A stretch of DNA of 64,000 bases from CAYHVK01 sp964360255 (GCA_964360255.1 CAYHVK010000009.1:62001-126000); one strand, 5' to 3'. Positions 41,612 through 49,932 are shown, numbered from the stretch's first letter. The notes: a model not told the origin generated them from the sequence alone. Made by a program: numbers and translations.

Positions 41612-42037
41612 TTATTTGTTAGATAACGAGCGACGCGAGTAAGCTTCGTAAAGGTCTTTAGAGGAGACTAAGCTTTTCGTATTACGGTCTAAGTTGTTAT
41701 AGACATTAATGCACTCAGAAGTTGCTGGTTTATTAAGATCGTCGAGGTTCGTATTATCGCGATGACAAGCTTTTTCAATTTTATTGAAAAGAGAGGTATA
41801 AAGATTGGCTAAAGATTTTTGCTCTTTTTCAAAGCGAAGATCTAGTGCTTGCAGCTGTGACAACTTCTCTTGTTGCGAAAGGGTCATCACTTTAGTTTCA
41901 GGAGTCAATTCTGCACGAATTGATTTTAGAATGCGGGCCCGCTCAGCTTTGTAAGTGGTAACAGACATCGGTTTATATTCAGCGAATGAACTTATGCCGA
42001 TGAGTAAAACCGTGAATGCAAAAATAATTCGGAACAT
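41612..42037 (-). CDS. Small secreted helical protein
   Basis: A 141-residue protein with signal peptide ending SSFA and a mature chain that is mostly charged helix (KAERARILKSIRAELTPE, QEKLSQLQALDLRFEKEQKSL), probably a periplasmic coiled-coil. One possible disulfide (ACHRDN and SECINV). Family unknown. A three-half-site operator-like array lies about 115 bases upstream at 42153-42183, suggesting specific regulation. Confidence 0.65.
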   Translation of the reverse strand: MFRIIFAFTVLLIGISSFAEYKPMSVTTYKAERARILKSIRAELTPETKVMTLSQQEKLSQLQALDLRFEKEQKSLANLYTSLFNKIEKACHRDNTNLDDLNKPATSECINVYNNLDRNTKSLVSSKDLYEAYSRRSLSNK

Positions 42038-42152
42038 AAAAACTCCCTTATAGAAACCTTACATCTATTATGTGCAAGGCGTGCCAGGGGATTTTGCGAC
42101 TATTTTTTGATCAAATCGGTTTTGTCAGAAAAACAAACTTCAAATCTTCATG

Positions 42153-42183
42153 TGTAAATAGCTACTTACAGTGCCTATTTACA
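42153..42183. promoter_or_regulatory. Three GTAARTAG half-sites
   Basis: TGTAAATAG (42153-42161) pairs with CTACTTACA (42162-42170, one mismatch) to make an 18-bp near-palindrome, and perfectly with CTATTTACA (42175-42183) across 13 bases. Three similar half-sites in 31 bases look like a cooperative operator or overlapping hairpins, 116 bases before the start of the small secreted protein gene at 41612-42037. Confidence 0.45.
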
Positions 42184-42236
42184 AAGTGGTCAAAACGACA
42201 AAAAAGGCGAGCGGGAGAAGTTTTAGTGAGAAGAGT

Positions 42237-42251
42237 GTCTCATAATGAGAC
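42237..42251. promoter_or_regulatory. GTCTCA-N3-TGAGAC palindrome, copy D
   Basis: GTCTCATAATGAGAC is a perfect 7+1+7 palindrome, directly followed by ATGAGACTCAT, a second 5+1+5 palindrome. It shares the core GTCTCA-N3-TGAGA with the sites before three lipoprotein genes, but has no obvious target start codon nearby. It could act at distance on the gene starting at 42037. Confidence 0.4.
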
Positions 42252-42277
42252 ATGAGACTCATTCAAGCTGCTCTCGA

Positions 42278-43747
42278 TTAATTTTTCTTTTTTATAAAGT
42301 CACCGCAATCAGGGCGCATACCTGTGAACTTCGGCGGTGACGGAGCTTTAAAGATGGAGGCTCCGAGCTCGCCAAATTTTATTTTTTGGCTTTTCGGTAC
42401 AAAAAATAAGCCGATGCTTAAAATCTTATAAATAAGCCGCGAAGCGGGACTGTCACTGGTGACTGAGCTTTGCAGAATTGACGGGTTGGGTTTCGATCGT
42501 GTCTTAAGCCACCACTTAATCATCTCTTGAAAATAAAGAGATCCTTGAATCGACCATTTGGTGTTGGCCTTAATATTACTCTCTAAATTCTCTTGGGCTT
42601 TTTTAATTCCGTTCCATTTTTCTTTTTCAAATTGTGCCACCTGCCAAGCGTCGAGAATGGCCACGTTGACCCCATTCGCAGAAATAGGATCCGTGCTGCG
42701 AACCGCATCACCAATAATCGTGATGTTTCCGTGTACGACTTTTTCAGTTTGCTGAAGCTCTCCCGAGAAAATAGCGGGCTCTTTTAAGTTTTGAAGTGGC
42801 AAGTCGATAGCTTGAGCGATCACCCGTAAGAGAGGGCGATAGTCATCGATTGTCTGCTCACTTAAAACTGTATTTTGCGGAAGAAGCAGCCCAATAGAGC
42901 CGCCGGTTTCTGCGGCTCCCACATAAGCGATCATTTTAGAGTCGCGATCGAAAAATAAATGTAAGGCGCCTTTGCGGTAATTGTGTCCCTGAAGGCGGGG
43001 CCAATTAAAATCGGCGCTGAGATAAATTTGGCGTACATCATTTTCTACATTGGTAAAATCAACGCCCAAAGCTGTTCGACTCGTGCTGCTTTTTCCGTCG
43101 GCAATGACGCCGAATTTAGAATAGTAGGTTTGAACATTTCCGTCAGGGCTTTGAGCGGTGACTTCAACGTCGTTGCCAACAGGCTTCAGGTAAGCTTTGC
43201 GACGGAATTGAACAGTTCCACCTTTGGCGCGGAAAGCCTTGAGTAAACTCTTCTCTAGATCGCTAATCGAAATGGTTTTTCTAAACTGGCGATTGGTGAT
43301 GCCTTCAATAAGATGCAAGTGATTGCGACTAATGCCTATCCGTCTCTGCGCTCCGGTCAAAGCGCCGTTGATGTCATAATCATAATGAAAAGAAATCGCC
43401 TCAAGTGGTGAGCCTTGCAGTTTCACACCAGATTTTTCAAGGAGGTCGACGGTGGTTTGTTCAAGGCCAATTGTGCGCGAACGAGTGCCGTGAGCAAATT
43501 TTGAAAATGTCGCCTGATGGGCTTCTTCATCAATCACGCCCGATTCGTGGCGCATTTCAAGAACGAGTAAGTCTTTCGGGTTTACGCCTGCATCAAGAAG
43601 AAAGAGGGCTGTCGATAAGCCTGATGGGCCGGCGCCTGCGATTATCCATTGGTACTGATGAGAAGCCCCATGGGCCGTCGATAGCAGCGTCGAAACAATC
43701 AACACTCCTAAAAAACGTGACAAAATAAGGCTAAAAAGGGCTTTCAT
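42278..43747 (-). CDS. Secreted FAD-dependent monooxygenase-like protein
   Basis: A 489-residue flavoprotein. ATG 43747 gives a signal peptide (MKALFSLILSRFLGVLIVS, cleavage near AHGAS); an in-frame ATG at 43801 is not needed. The FAD-binding GxGxxG is IAGAGPSGLSTALFLLDAG. The second FAD motif GDAVRSTDPISANGVNVAI identifies the PHBH/squalene-epoxidase-like monooxygenase group. The domain order is complete. An exported enzyme of this type must be folded with FAD outside or exported folded, yet no twin-arginine motif is present, which is odd. Substrate unknown. Confidence 0.8.
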   Translation of the reverse strand: MKALFSLILSRFLGVLIVSTLLSTAHGASHQYQWIIAGAGPSGLSTALFLLDAGVNPKDLLVLEMRHESGVIDEEAHQATFSKFAHGTRSRTIGLEQTTVDLLEKSGVKLQGSPLEAISFHYDYDINGALTGAQRRIGISRNHLHLIEGITNRQFRKTISISDLEKSLLKAFRAKGGTVQFRRKAYLKPVGNDVEVTAQSPDGNVQTYYSKFGVIADGKSSTSRTALGVDFTNVENDVRQIYLSADFNWPRLQGHNYRKGALHLFFDRDSKMIAYVGAAETGGSIGLLLPQNTVLSEQTIDDYRPLLRVIAQAIDLPLQNLKEPAIFSGELQQTEKVVHGNITIIGDAVRSTDPISANGVNVAILDAWQVAQFEKEKWNGIKKAQENLESNIKANTKWSIQGSLYFQEMIKWWLKTRSKPNPSILQSSVTSDSPASRLIYKILSIGLFFVPKSQKIKFGELGASIFKAPSPPKFTGMRPDCGDFIKKKN

Positions 43748-43847
43748 CTCGAACCTAGTTAATTTAATAATCTTAAGCAATAACAAACGCTTAGATAGCA
43801 TATTCTATGCCATAAAAGCCATTGTCATTAGAGCTGAGTCCGAGTAC

Positions 43848-44516
43848 TTGTTAGAAGTGCGCATTCTACTCACTCTCTTATTTTTGGTAGGTCTGACTTC
43901 AATGGCTTCGGCGCAGTCGAAGACGGTGCCAGTTATTAGTTCAGAACAACTCCAAGTCGGAAACCAATGGATCTGGAATTATTACGAACAAGGCGAGTGC
44001 GGTAAATTCTATTCGTCAGAACGTTACACGGTTGTGGTGCGAAATCGTGATTGGGTCACCATCGATTTGTGGACGCAAGTGGCAACTGCCACTGTCTATA
44101 CTCCCAGTGCACGCTTTGTTATTAATTTACAAGATTGTTGGTCGGCTTTCAGTGGCCCACGCAAAAAAGAATTTCAAATAACCGTGCATGCTTTCGAGAA
44201 AAATAAGTGGAGTGTAGAAGGCTACAAAGTTTCGTCAACTGCCTTTGAAGAGAAGTTCAACTGCAATCCCTATATTTACGCACAAGGCGCGCCAGCTTTT
44301 GAAACTCTGTTCGCTACTGTCAAAAGCAAGTGGGGCGAGTGGCTGACCTTTCAGCAGAAGCCAAAGGCTGTATCGCAGCTTCAGTCTTTTTATTTCTTCG
44401 ATCACCCGGCTTTGCGTGGTATTGCCTACCAGAAGCGATTTAACCCACTTTCACCCTATGAATTCGCCATGGAACTGTCTCATTTTGAGATGAAAAAAAA
44501 TGCGCCCCGACCTTAA
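43848..44516 (+). CDS. Secreted protein of unknown family
   Basis: A 222-residue exported protein. Signal peptide (ILLTLLFLVGLTSMASA), then a beta-rich mature domain with aromatic-rich stretches (QWIWNYYEQGECGKFYSSERYTV, SKWGEWLTFQQK). Three cysteines. The start is uncertain: TTG 43848 or GTG 43857, neither with a strong ribosome site. The family was not recognised. Its 3' end contains copy C of the GTCTCA-N3-TGAGA palindrome, which probably serves the next gene. Confidence 0.65.
   Translation: MLEVRILLTLLFLVGLTSMASAQSKTVPVISSEQLQVGNQWIWNYYEQGECGKFYSSERYTVVVRNRDWVTIDLWTQVATATVYTPSARFVINLQDCWSAFSGPRKKEFQITVHAFEKNKWSVEGYKVSSTAFEEKFNCNPYIYAQGAPAFETLFATVKSKWGEWLTFQQKPKAVSQLQSFYFFDHPALRGIAYQKRFNPLSPYEFAMELSHFEMKKNAPRP
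44477..44490 (+). promoter_or_regulatory. GTCTCA-N3-TGAGA palindrome, copy C
   Basis: GTCTCATTTTGAGA ends 56 bases before the ATG of the Ig-like lipoprotein gene at 44547. A -10-like TAATCT starts 23 bases after it, and TGAAAA follows the site as in copy A. The site lies inside the end of the upstream coding sequence. Confidence 0.5.
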
Positions 44517-44546
44517 TCTAATCTCGTTTTGAGCCGATAAGTTGAC

Positions 44547-45335
44547 ATGACAAAAATCTACAAAATTGTAAGCGTTATTTTTATCGTTGGTCTGTCGCTC
44601 ACAGCGTTTCAAAACTGTGGATCAGATTTTAACCCTGATGAATACATCACAAACTCTTCATTGAGTGGTGGCGGCCTTAGCGTGCCAGCGGAAGTGGCCC
44701 CGATAATTACAAGTCAGTCTTCCAATGTAACAATTTCGGCAGGACAATCGCTCTCTTTATCTGTCGGAACTCAAGGAACAAATCTCGTTTATACTTGGTA
44801 CAGAAATGGTGGAGTGATTGCTGGGGCCAGTGGCCCGAGCTATTCATTGGCAGCGGCTCAAATCGGCGATGCAGGTACTTATAGAGTAGATGTTTCTAAC
44901 TCACTTGATACGAAATCAGCGACGATGGTGGTAACAGTGAATCCTCTTGTGCCACCAGTGACACAACCGGTTTTCACTCTACAACCAACAGCTTCGACGA
45001 CAATGACCTTAGTTGTTGCGGGATCATTCCCAGCTATAAATATTTATTGGAGTCCTGCGACTGTAACTTTAAGTGCGACAGCTAGCGGAACCGGTGTCAC
45101 TTATCAATGGTATTTCGACGGAGCTAATATTCCTGGCGGGGCAGCTCCGACAGAAGTGGCACTGGCCGGTGCCACAGGAACTTCTATAACGGTGAATTCA
45201 ACTCTCAATGGCGTTACTCGTGCAATCAATGATTTCTGCGGAAGATATCGTTTGGTGGCAACTAATAGTGCAGGAGCTGCGAGTTCAAGTATCGCGACGG
45301 TCACTTGTATTGCTGGCACGACTGTTTATCAGTAA
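44547..45335 (+). CDS. Lipoprotein with two Ig-like domains
   Basis: A 262-residue lipoprotein. The signal ends LTAFQNCGSDF with lipid Cys near residue 24, again with Asn at -1. Domain 1 (about 50-132) has the I-set immunoglobulin pattern seen in bacterial adhesins (LSLSVGTQGTNLVYTWYRNG, DAGTYRVDVSNS). Domain 2 (about 140-262) repeats it (VTYQWYFDGANIPG, CGRYRLVATNSAG). An outer-surface binding or scaffolding role is likely. ATG 44547 has little Shine-Dalgarno. Its last seven bases overlap a convergent gene. Confidence 0.78.
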   Translation: MTKIYKIVSVIFIVGLSLTAFQNCGSDFNPDEYITNSSLSGGGLSVPAEVAPIITSQSSNVTISAGQSLSLSVGTQGTNLVYTWYRNGGVIAGASGPSYSLAAAQIGDAGTYRVDVSNSLDTKSATMVVTVNPLVPPVTQPVFTLQPTASTTMTLVVAGSFPAINIYWSPATVTLSATASGTGVTYQWYFDGANIPGGAAPTEVALAGATGTSITVNSTLNGVTRAINDFCGRYRLVATNSAGAASSSIATVTCIAGTTVYQ

Positions 45336-45862
45336 GATTCCATTTTGCATTTTACTTTAGGTTTTGGTGAGCCCTTGGGTTGCGGTTCATCAGAAAGCTT
45401 TTTGAACTTTACTGATCCAACGGCACGAGTTGAATACGCCTTCAATGTAAAGCGGTTAATGCCCGCTGTTTTAATGTAGAGATTTCTATTTTCTGGGCAA
45501 CCAGGCTCATGAACGGCAACACGAATAAATCCCATTTGGTCATCACCGCAGACAGACACTTTCTCTGGCAGATCATCTTCTGACTGAACGTAGAACCCAG
45601 TTTCATCATAATCAAAAGAGATCGTGGCTCTTGCAAAAATATTCGAAAATTTCCACGTGCCACGAATTGCATCTAGGCCTGTTTTGTTTTGCTGATCGAC
45701 GATGGTTTGAACCATTCCGAAAATTTCAGGCTTCTGCGCCAATTCAGCGGGTGTGGCAACGCAAAGGGGGCTATTGTGGTCAGGTGCATTCCATTGTGCA
45801 TTTGCAACTGTTCCGGCTGTTAAGGCCGCCACGATAAGCACGCATTTCGTGATTTTATTCAT
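45329..45862 (-). CDS. Small secreted protein, 177 aa
   Basis: Exported protein with signal peptide cleaved after ANA (MNKITKCVLIVAALTAGTV). The mature domain is beta-rich with conserved-looking cysteines (SPLCVATP, KVSVCGDDQ, EPGCPENR), and a basic C-terminus ends KVKCKMESY. The motif LYIKTAGINRFTLKAYST suggests a lipocalin-like or small beta-sandwich domain, but no family is recognised. Good ribosome site (GAGG) before ATG 45862. The 3' end overlaps the Ig lipoprotein gene by seven bases. Confidence 0.65.
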   Translation of the reverse strand: MNKITKCVLIVAALTAGTVANAQWNAPDHNSPLCVATPAELAQKPEIFGMVQTIVDQQNKTGLDAIRGTWKFSNIFARATISFDYDETGFYVQSEDDLPEKVSVCGDDQMGFIRVAVHEPGCPENRNLYIKTAGINRFTLKAYSTRAVGSVKFKKLSDEPQPKGSPKPKVKCKMESY

Positions 45863-46007
45863 AATTTATCCTCCGCTAGTTATATGATTTTTCTTTTCGT
45901 TTTAAGGACTTAGCACGTAGATGCCGAGCGTCAAACACGATTCTGCCGACTTGTAAGGTTTATAGCCCAATAGTATTCAAACCCCACTAGATTCCAGAGG
46001 GGGAATT

Positions 46008-46532
46008 ATGATTTCAATAATACGTTTAGCTTTTGTTACAGCGAGTATTTATTTCGTTTTTGTAGGTTCTGCTTTGGCGCAGTTCTGCAACACTCCAGCC
46101 GATATTGGAATGGCTTCCTATCAAGTTCAAAGTGTTACAACAGTTGAAGAGGGTAGCAAATTTGAATTGCAAGTGAACACGATCAGCTTGCGGTGCACAG
46201 AGAGTTACGGCTCATATCGCTGGCAACCTCATAATGCTTTAGATCCGGTGTCTCGACGTGCAATGGATGGCAGCGTTTACACGATTTCAGTTCTGAGTGC
46301 AGAAGCTCTTTTAACAACTGAAGTGTACGCGCCGATTCAAAGTCAGGTCATTGCCAATCAACAGTATCAAACTTTTGTTTATAAATTCACGACACGCGAA
46401 GTTTTCAACCACGCTCGTTTTGTGCGTCTCAGATTCTTCATGCGCTTCACAAATGAAATCAATCACGAGGGTAAGATCATTCGTCCTGCTCCGACAACTG
46501 GTAGCGAAACTTACATCGATATTCGGCGCTAA
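46008..46532 (+). CDS. Small secreted protein, 174 aa
   Basis: A 174-residue exported protein with signal peptide ending SALA-QF. The mature region is beta-rich with two cysteines (QFCNTP and LRCTES), a probable disulfide. Strand-like patterns continue to the end (FVRLRFFMRFTNEI). Family unknown. GAGGGGG precedes ATG 46008. Its 3' end overlaps the next convergent gene by four bases. It may belong with the surrounding set of small secreted proteins of similar size. Confidence 0.65.
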   Translation: MISIIRLAFVTASIYFVFVGSALAQFCNTPADIGMASYQVQSVTTVEEGSKFELQVNTISLRCTESYGSYRWQPHNALDPVSRRAMDGSVYTISVLSAEALLTTEVYAPIQSQVIANQQYQTFVYKFTTREVFNHARFVRLRFFMRFTNEINHEGKIIRPAPTTGSETYIDIRR

Positions 46533-47146
46533 GAGCAGCCTTCGATAAAGCCAACCTCAGGTTTCTTACCGCTTCGCAGTGAGGTGACGTTCCCTTTTTG
46601 ATCAGTTTCAAAAATTATTTGCAGCTGATCGTTATAATCATAAATTAAGTAACTTTCTTCTGGGCCGCCGTAGGGATGGGGCTCGATTTTAATTTTACCA
46701 TAAGCTTTTTTAACATCAGCAGTAGACGAGCCAAATTTAATTTTCTTATCAGTTTGAATATCTGGATTCTCAAAGTGCACATCAACGCGGGCAATTTTAT
46801 TATTAATGATCATAAATCCCACTGTGCCGGGTTCACCATAAGGGTAGACATAAAAGCAGCTCGGCTCATCAGCATCAGGGCTATTAGAAGTCAGAGGCAT
46901 TTTAATCGCCTCAGAGGCTTCTTTAATGGACATGCCGATTTTCACTGGCCCGTATCCGTCGGCGCGAAGTTCATAAATAGGTTGTTCGGGCGCATAGGTC
47001 GGGTTTTCAAGCTCCATCTCACCATCAGCAACGAGTTCTTTAATGGGCTCGTCACTCGAATTGTCAGTCAGTATTTGATATAGAACCGAACCAGCGAAGA
47101 TGGCCACAATAAGAACGACAGCTATAATAATATGCTTTTTGCTCAT
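46529..47146 (-). CDS. Membrane-anchored protein with BamE/BLIP-like repeats
   Basis: A 205-residue protein with one N-terminal transmembrane anchor (IIIAVVLIVAIFAGSVLY) after MSKKH; ATG 47146 gives the natural N-terminus. The periplasmic domain shows two helix-then-strand units of the SmpA/BamE/BLIP type. The first is GPVKIGMSIKEASEAI with a following CFYVYPYG strand; the second is IKFGSSTADVKKAYGK with ESYLIYDYNDQLQIIFE. This tandem pattern is inferred from sequence. Such domains bind other proteins (beta-barrel assembly or enzyme inhibition). The Cys pair (SCFYV and EGCS) may bond. Role unknown. Confidence 0.62.
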   Translation of the reverse strand: MSKKHIIIAVVLIVAIFAGSVLYQILTDNSSDEPIKELVADGEMELENPTYAPEQPIYELRADGYGPVKIGMSIKEASEAIKMPLTSNSPDADEPSCFYVYPYGEPGTVGFMIINNKIARVDVHFENPDIQTDKKIKFGSSTADVKKAYGKIKIEPHPYGGPEESYLIYDYNDQLQIIFETDQKGNVTSLRSGKKPEVGFIEGCS

Positions 47147-47189
47147 GAAGAAATCATTCACGAAAAGTTAGAAAAGTGCAATGCGGACT

Positions 47190-48242
47190 TTACAGCGGGG
47201 AAATTTGGAGCCCATTCTGAAAACAGTACTCTTTAGCAAGATTGCGCTGTGATCCGTGCACTATACCAGTACCATTTATAATAGTGCTTTTGCGCGCATT
47301 TACATCATCGCGGTATTGGGCTCGTACTGAGGTCAGGCGAATAGCCAGAAGTTTTTTAAGTTTCTGGGTCTCGTTAGTATTTGGATTCTGTTTGACGTAT
47401 TGCTGGTAAAGATTCTTATGGGAGTCGTTAAAACCGCCGTTTTGCACCACTACATCATATAAAAAGAGATAGGCGGTCAGGGTTTTAAAGCCAAAGTACT
47501 TAAAGTAACTTTCGGTGCTGAGGTGAAGGTGCAGGGCTTCACGAAACTGATAATTTCTATATTCTGCGCTATTTGATAAAGCCTGAAGTTCTTTCTTCCA
47601 ATCGGCTTTTACCACTTTATTGCTGAGAATGTTCTGGCGGGCCCACGTTAGTGTTTTGGTCACGGCAGTTGTAGCCAGAGATTCAAATAAAGGTTCGTCA
47701 TAATTTTCATCGAGTGGAGAGAGAGCTACGCTATCAGACGGAAAGAGTGGTTGGAATGCGGCTAATGCAAAAGAACTTATCGTTACAGGATTGGTCTTTG
47801 TCCATTCATCGAGCATAGCTGAAATTGAAGTCCAATGAGATGTCGAAAAGAAGGCCTGCATTTTCGATTTATGAGACTTATTCATAGTCGCTAATAATGG
47901 CTGGAGTGTACCCGAGCCTAAGTTTTGTTGCAAAAGCCCAAGGCTGAGTCCCTGACCGTCAGAGTCTCCGGCTATGGTTGTCCAGCTCTGACTGCCTTCA
48001 AAGCTTCCTGTCACATTGAGCGCGAGAGCAAAACTATTCTGAGTTGCGGCATTAAAAATAGTCGGCCAATTGATTTGCGAAAAATCTAATTTTGAGCAGA
48101 TTTGTAATTGATCTGAAGGGTACTCTTCATCTGGTGTGCCATAAGCTTCAGGTGAGAAGTTTTCTCCGCAACCTAAAGTAAAGCTGAGTAGAAGAATTAA
48201 AAGCAATGCCGGCATAGTTTTGATAGATCGGATTATTTTCAT
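47190..48242 (-). CDS. Lipoprotein resembling the lysozyme/chitosanase superfamily
   Basis: A 350-residue lipoprotein. ATG 48242 gives signal MKIIRSIKTMPALLLILLLSFTLGC with lipid Cys25. The catalytic-type region SFEGSQSWTTIAGDSDGQGLSLGLLQQNLG (Glu82, Asp93, Asp95) has the Glu-then-Asp layout of glycoside hydrolases with the lysozyme fold. The motif DGQGLSLGxLQxNxGxGxLQPLL and the later DVVVQNGG recur in peptidoglycan- or chitosan-active relatives. Length and fold are inferred. It lies directly downstream of the MNIO cluster on the same strand, with about 100 bases and a strong inverted repeat between. It may be co-expressed or independent. Possible role: remodelling of cell wall, own or prey. 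Confidence 0.6.
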   Translation of the reverse strand: MKIIRSIKTMPALLLILLLSFTLGCGENFSPEAYGTPDEEYPSDQLQICSKLDFSQINWPTIFNAATQNSFALALNVTGSFEGSQSWTTIAGDSDGQGLSLGLLQQNLGSGTLQPLLATMNKSHKSKMQAFFSTSHWTSISAMLDEWTKTNPVTISSFALAAFQPLFPSDSVALSPLDENYDEPLFESLATTAVTKTLTWARQNILSNKVVKADWKKELQALSNSAEYRNYQFREALHLHLSTESYFKYFGFKTLTAYLFLYDVVVQNGGFNDSHKNLYQQYVKQNPNTNETQKLKKLLAIRLTSVRAQYRDDVNARKSTIINGTGIVHGSQRNLAKEYCFQNGLQISPL

Positions 48243-48283
48243 GCGATCTGAATATGACGTAGAGCGATTCGCATTGGGTGATC

Positions 48284-48305
48284 GACCCATGTCTAGGAAT
48301 GGGTC
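48284..48305. promoter_or_regulatory. 7-bp inverted repeat before the lysozyme-like lipoprotein
   Basis: GACCCAT and ATGGGTC pair across eight bases, 41 bases upstream of ATG 48242 and just after the stop of the DUF2063 gene. It could be an operator or weak terminator separating the MNIO cluster from the lipoprotein gene. Confidence 0.45.
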
Positions 48306-48346
48306 TAGAAAAACGTTTATGAAGTGTTACAAAAAATTAAAGCTGG

Positions 48347-49039
48347 TTATTTCTTTGCGAAATACAAGATGTCATTGGCAGTTAAAAAAGCAATCGCGGC
48401 GCTGGCAGCAGAATCAGAGAAATTAAGTTCAGCTATTTTTTCGAGGAGCTGAGTGAAAGTCTGTATTTCTTTGTGTTGCTCGAGAAGTGATAACACCTGA
48501 GGCTCAGGATCTAAAATTTCAGTTGAATCCATTTTTTGCACGACGATTTGCTTTTCTACAAATTGAAGCGTTGTGCTCCACAACGTTCTGATTTCATCGG
48601 GCGAAAGTTCGTCGAGTTGTTGAGGCTTGAGAAGGATTGATTCTATTTTTTCAAGTTCGTAAATCCAGGGTGTAAATTCAGAAATAAGAATGGCTCGATC
48701 TAAAGCCGCTTCTTTTCTATATTCAGGTTTAGTTTTGATAATGAAGTCACAGAAAGCGAGTGAAACATCACCTAAAATATGGTGACCGGGCTGAGTTTCT
48801 TTTATGAACTGCTGAATGGTCGGAGTGACTTCGTCGCCCAACTTTTCAAAAGTATAGAAGAAATCGTCACGTAACGATTTTTCTAAACGAATCCAGTAGC
48901 TGTAGCCGTAAACTTCAAGTCGCGTTTCTTTCGAAACGGCGTTGGTTTCGTTAATCGGCAGGGCCTCAATTGCAGATGGGTCTTTAAAACGAATGGCGGC
49001 CGAAAAGTCTGTTTGAAGCTTATGGAGTGGTGATTTCAT
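48347..49039 (-). CDS. DUF2063 (HvfC/BufC-like) partner of the MNIO enzyme
   Basis: A 230-residue cytoplasmic protein of the DUF2063 family, the usual genetic partner of MNIO (DUF692) enzymes. It starts MKSPLHKLQTDFSAAIRF, with the conserved N-terminal segment LEVYGYSYWIRLEKSLRDDF that is thought to form a RiPP-recognition-like element. The rest is helix-rich. In bufferin and Hvf systems this partner binds the precursor leader and the enzyme. Its start overlaps the MNIO gene by 20 bases, so translation is coupled. It is the last gene before the inverted repeat at 48284. Confidence 0.85.
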   Translation of the reverse strand: MKSPLHKLQTDFSAAIRFKDPSAIEALPINETNAVSKETRLEVYGYSYWIRLEKSLRDDFFYTFEKLGDEVTPTIQQFIKETQPGHHILGDVSLAFCDFIIKTKPEYRKEAALDRAILISEFTPWIYELEKIESILLKPQQLDELSPDEIRTLWSTTLQFVEKQIVVQKMDSTEILDPEPQVLSLLEQHKEIQTFTQLLEKIAELNFSDSAASAAIAFLTANDILYFAKK

Positions 49040-49907
49040 AGCTCACTCCTTTATTCTTTACGATCGGGCATTTAACGTCATTATAGATTTTCTGCGCGGT
49101 TAAGAGTTCATTTTCAAGCACTTGCCACTCTGGAATGTTTCCGTCTCTTTCGATCATTGAGCTGAAGGTGCCTTTTTTCTTAAGCGTGTATTGATAAAGA
49201 TCCCACACTTCTTGGCAAACAGGAGCATCATGGGTGTCGATGAGATAACCCTCTTCGACACTGTGCCCGGCTAAATGAATTTGGCCGATACGGTGGGACG
49301 GAATGTGATCAATATATTTCTTAGGGTCAAAATTATGGTTTACTGAGCTGACGTAAACATTATTTACGTCGAGCAGAAGACCACAATCGGCTCGGGTTGC
49401 AATTTCAGTGATAAATTCCCATTCAGACATTTCTGAGATTTTAAAATCGACATAACTTGAAAGATTTTCGATGAGCATTCTTGTGCCCATAAAATCCTGA
49501 GTCTGCTTAATTTTGTCGACGACATGCTGAATGACATCTTTTGTGTAGGGCAGCGGGTAAAGATCATGAAGTATTTCGCCATTCACGCCGCTCCAACATA
49601 AATGGTCTGAAAACCACATTGGCTGAATTTTATTTTTTAATTCTTTAAGTAATTTTAAATATTCGAGATCGAGATCGTCCGCAGAGCCCAGAGAGAGCGA
49701 AACGCCGTGCAGGGCGACTGGAACTTCTTGGCGGATTTTACAGAGTCTATGGAAAGGCCTAAATGAATCATGACCTTTCCACGGTAAGAAGTTCTCGCTG
49801 ATAACTTCGACCCAGTTCACGGACTTCGGTTTGTTGCCACTAAACATCTGATAGTGACTTGGGCGCAAACCCACTCCTATTCCGTAATCTGAAAACAACT
49901 GTTGCAT
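49020..49907 (-). CDS. MNIO-family (DUF692) iron oxidative enzyme
   Basis: A 295-residue TIM-barrel enzyme of the multinuclear non-heme iron oxidative (MNIO, DUF692) family. Members modify peptide cysteines into oxazolone, thioamide or thiooxazole groups (methanobactin, bufferin and Hvf biosynthesis). Conserved ligands are visible: EVISENF; His67 in ALHGVSLSLGS; His102 in FSDHLCW; IENLSSYV (Glu147, Asn148); LLDVNNVYVS (Asp180, Asn183); IHLAGH (His211, His215); DTHDAPV (Asp224, His226); and Glu253 in IERDGN. It follows the small precursor gene by 25 bases and overlaps the DUF2063 gene, the standard RiPP operon layout. Confidence 0.93.
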   Translation of the reverse strand: MQQLFSDYGIGVGLRPSHYQMFSGNKPKSVNWVEVISENFLPWKGHDSFRPFHRLCKIRQEVPVALHGVSLSLGSADDLDLEYLKLLKELKNKIQPMWFSDHLCWSGVNGEILHDLYPLPYTKDVIQHVVDKIKQTQDFMGTRMLIENLSSYVDFKISEMSEWEFITEIATRADCGLLLDVNNVYVSSVNHNFDPKKYIDHIPSHRIGQIHLAGHSVEEGYLIDTHDAPVCQEVWDLYQYTLKKKGTFSSMIERDGNIPEWQVLENELLTAQKIYNDVKCPIVKNKGVSYEITTP

Positions 49908-49932
49908 AGGCGAGAACCTCTTAAATTAAATA

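Noticed and set aside
42070..42255. 61-residue plus-strand frame starting MCKACQGILRLF
   Set aside because: It spans operator-like repeats and lacks a ribosome site; composition looks random. The region is better explained as regulatory DNA.
42278..43747. Tat signal in the exported FAD monooxygenase
   Set aside because: No twin-arginine motif is visible before the hydrophobic stretch; the signal looks Sec-type, which leaves cofactor loading unexplained.
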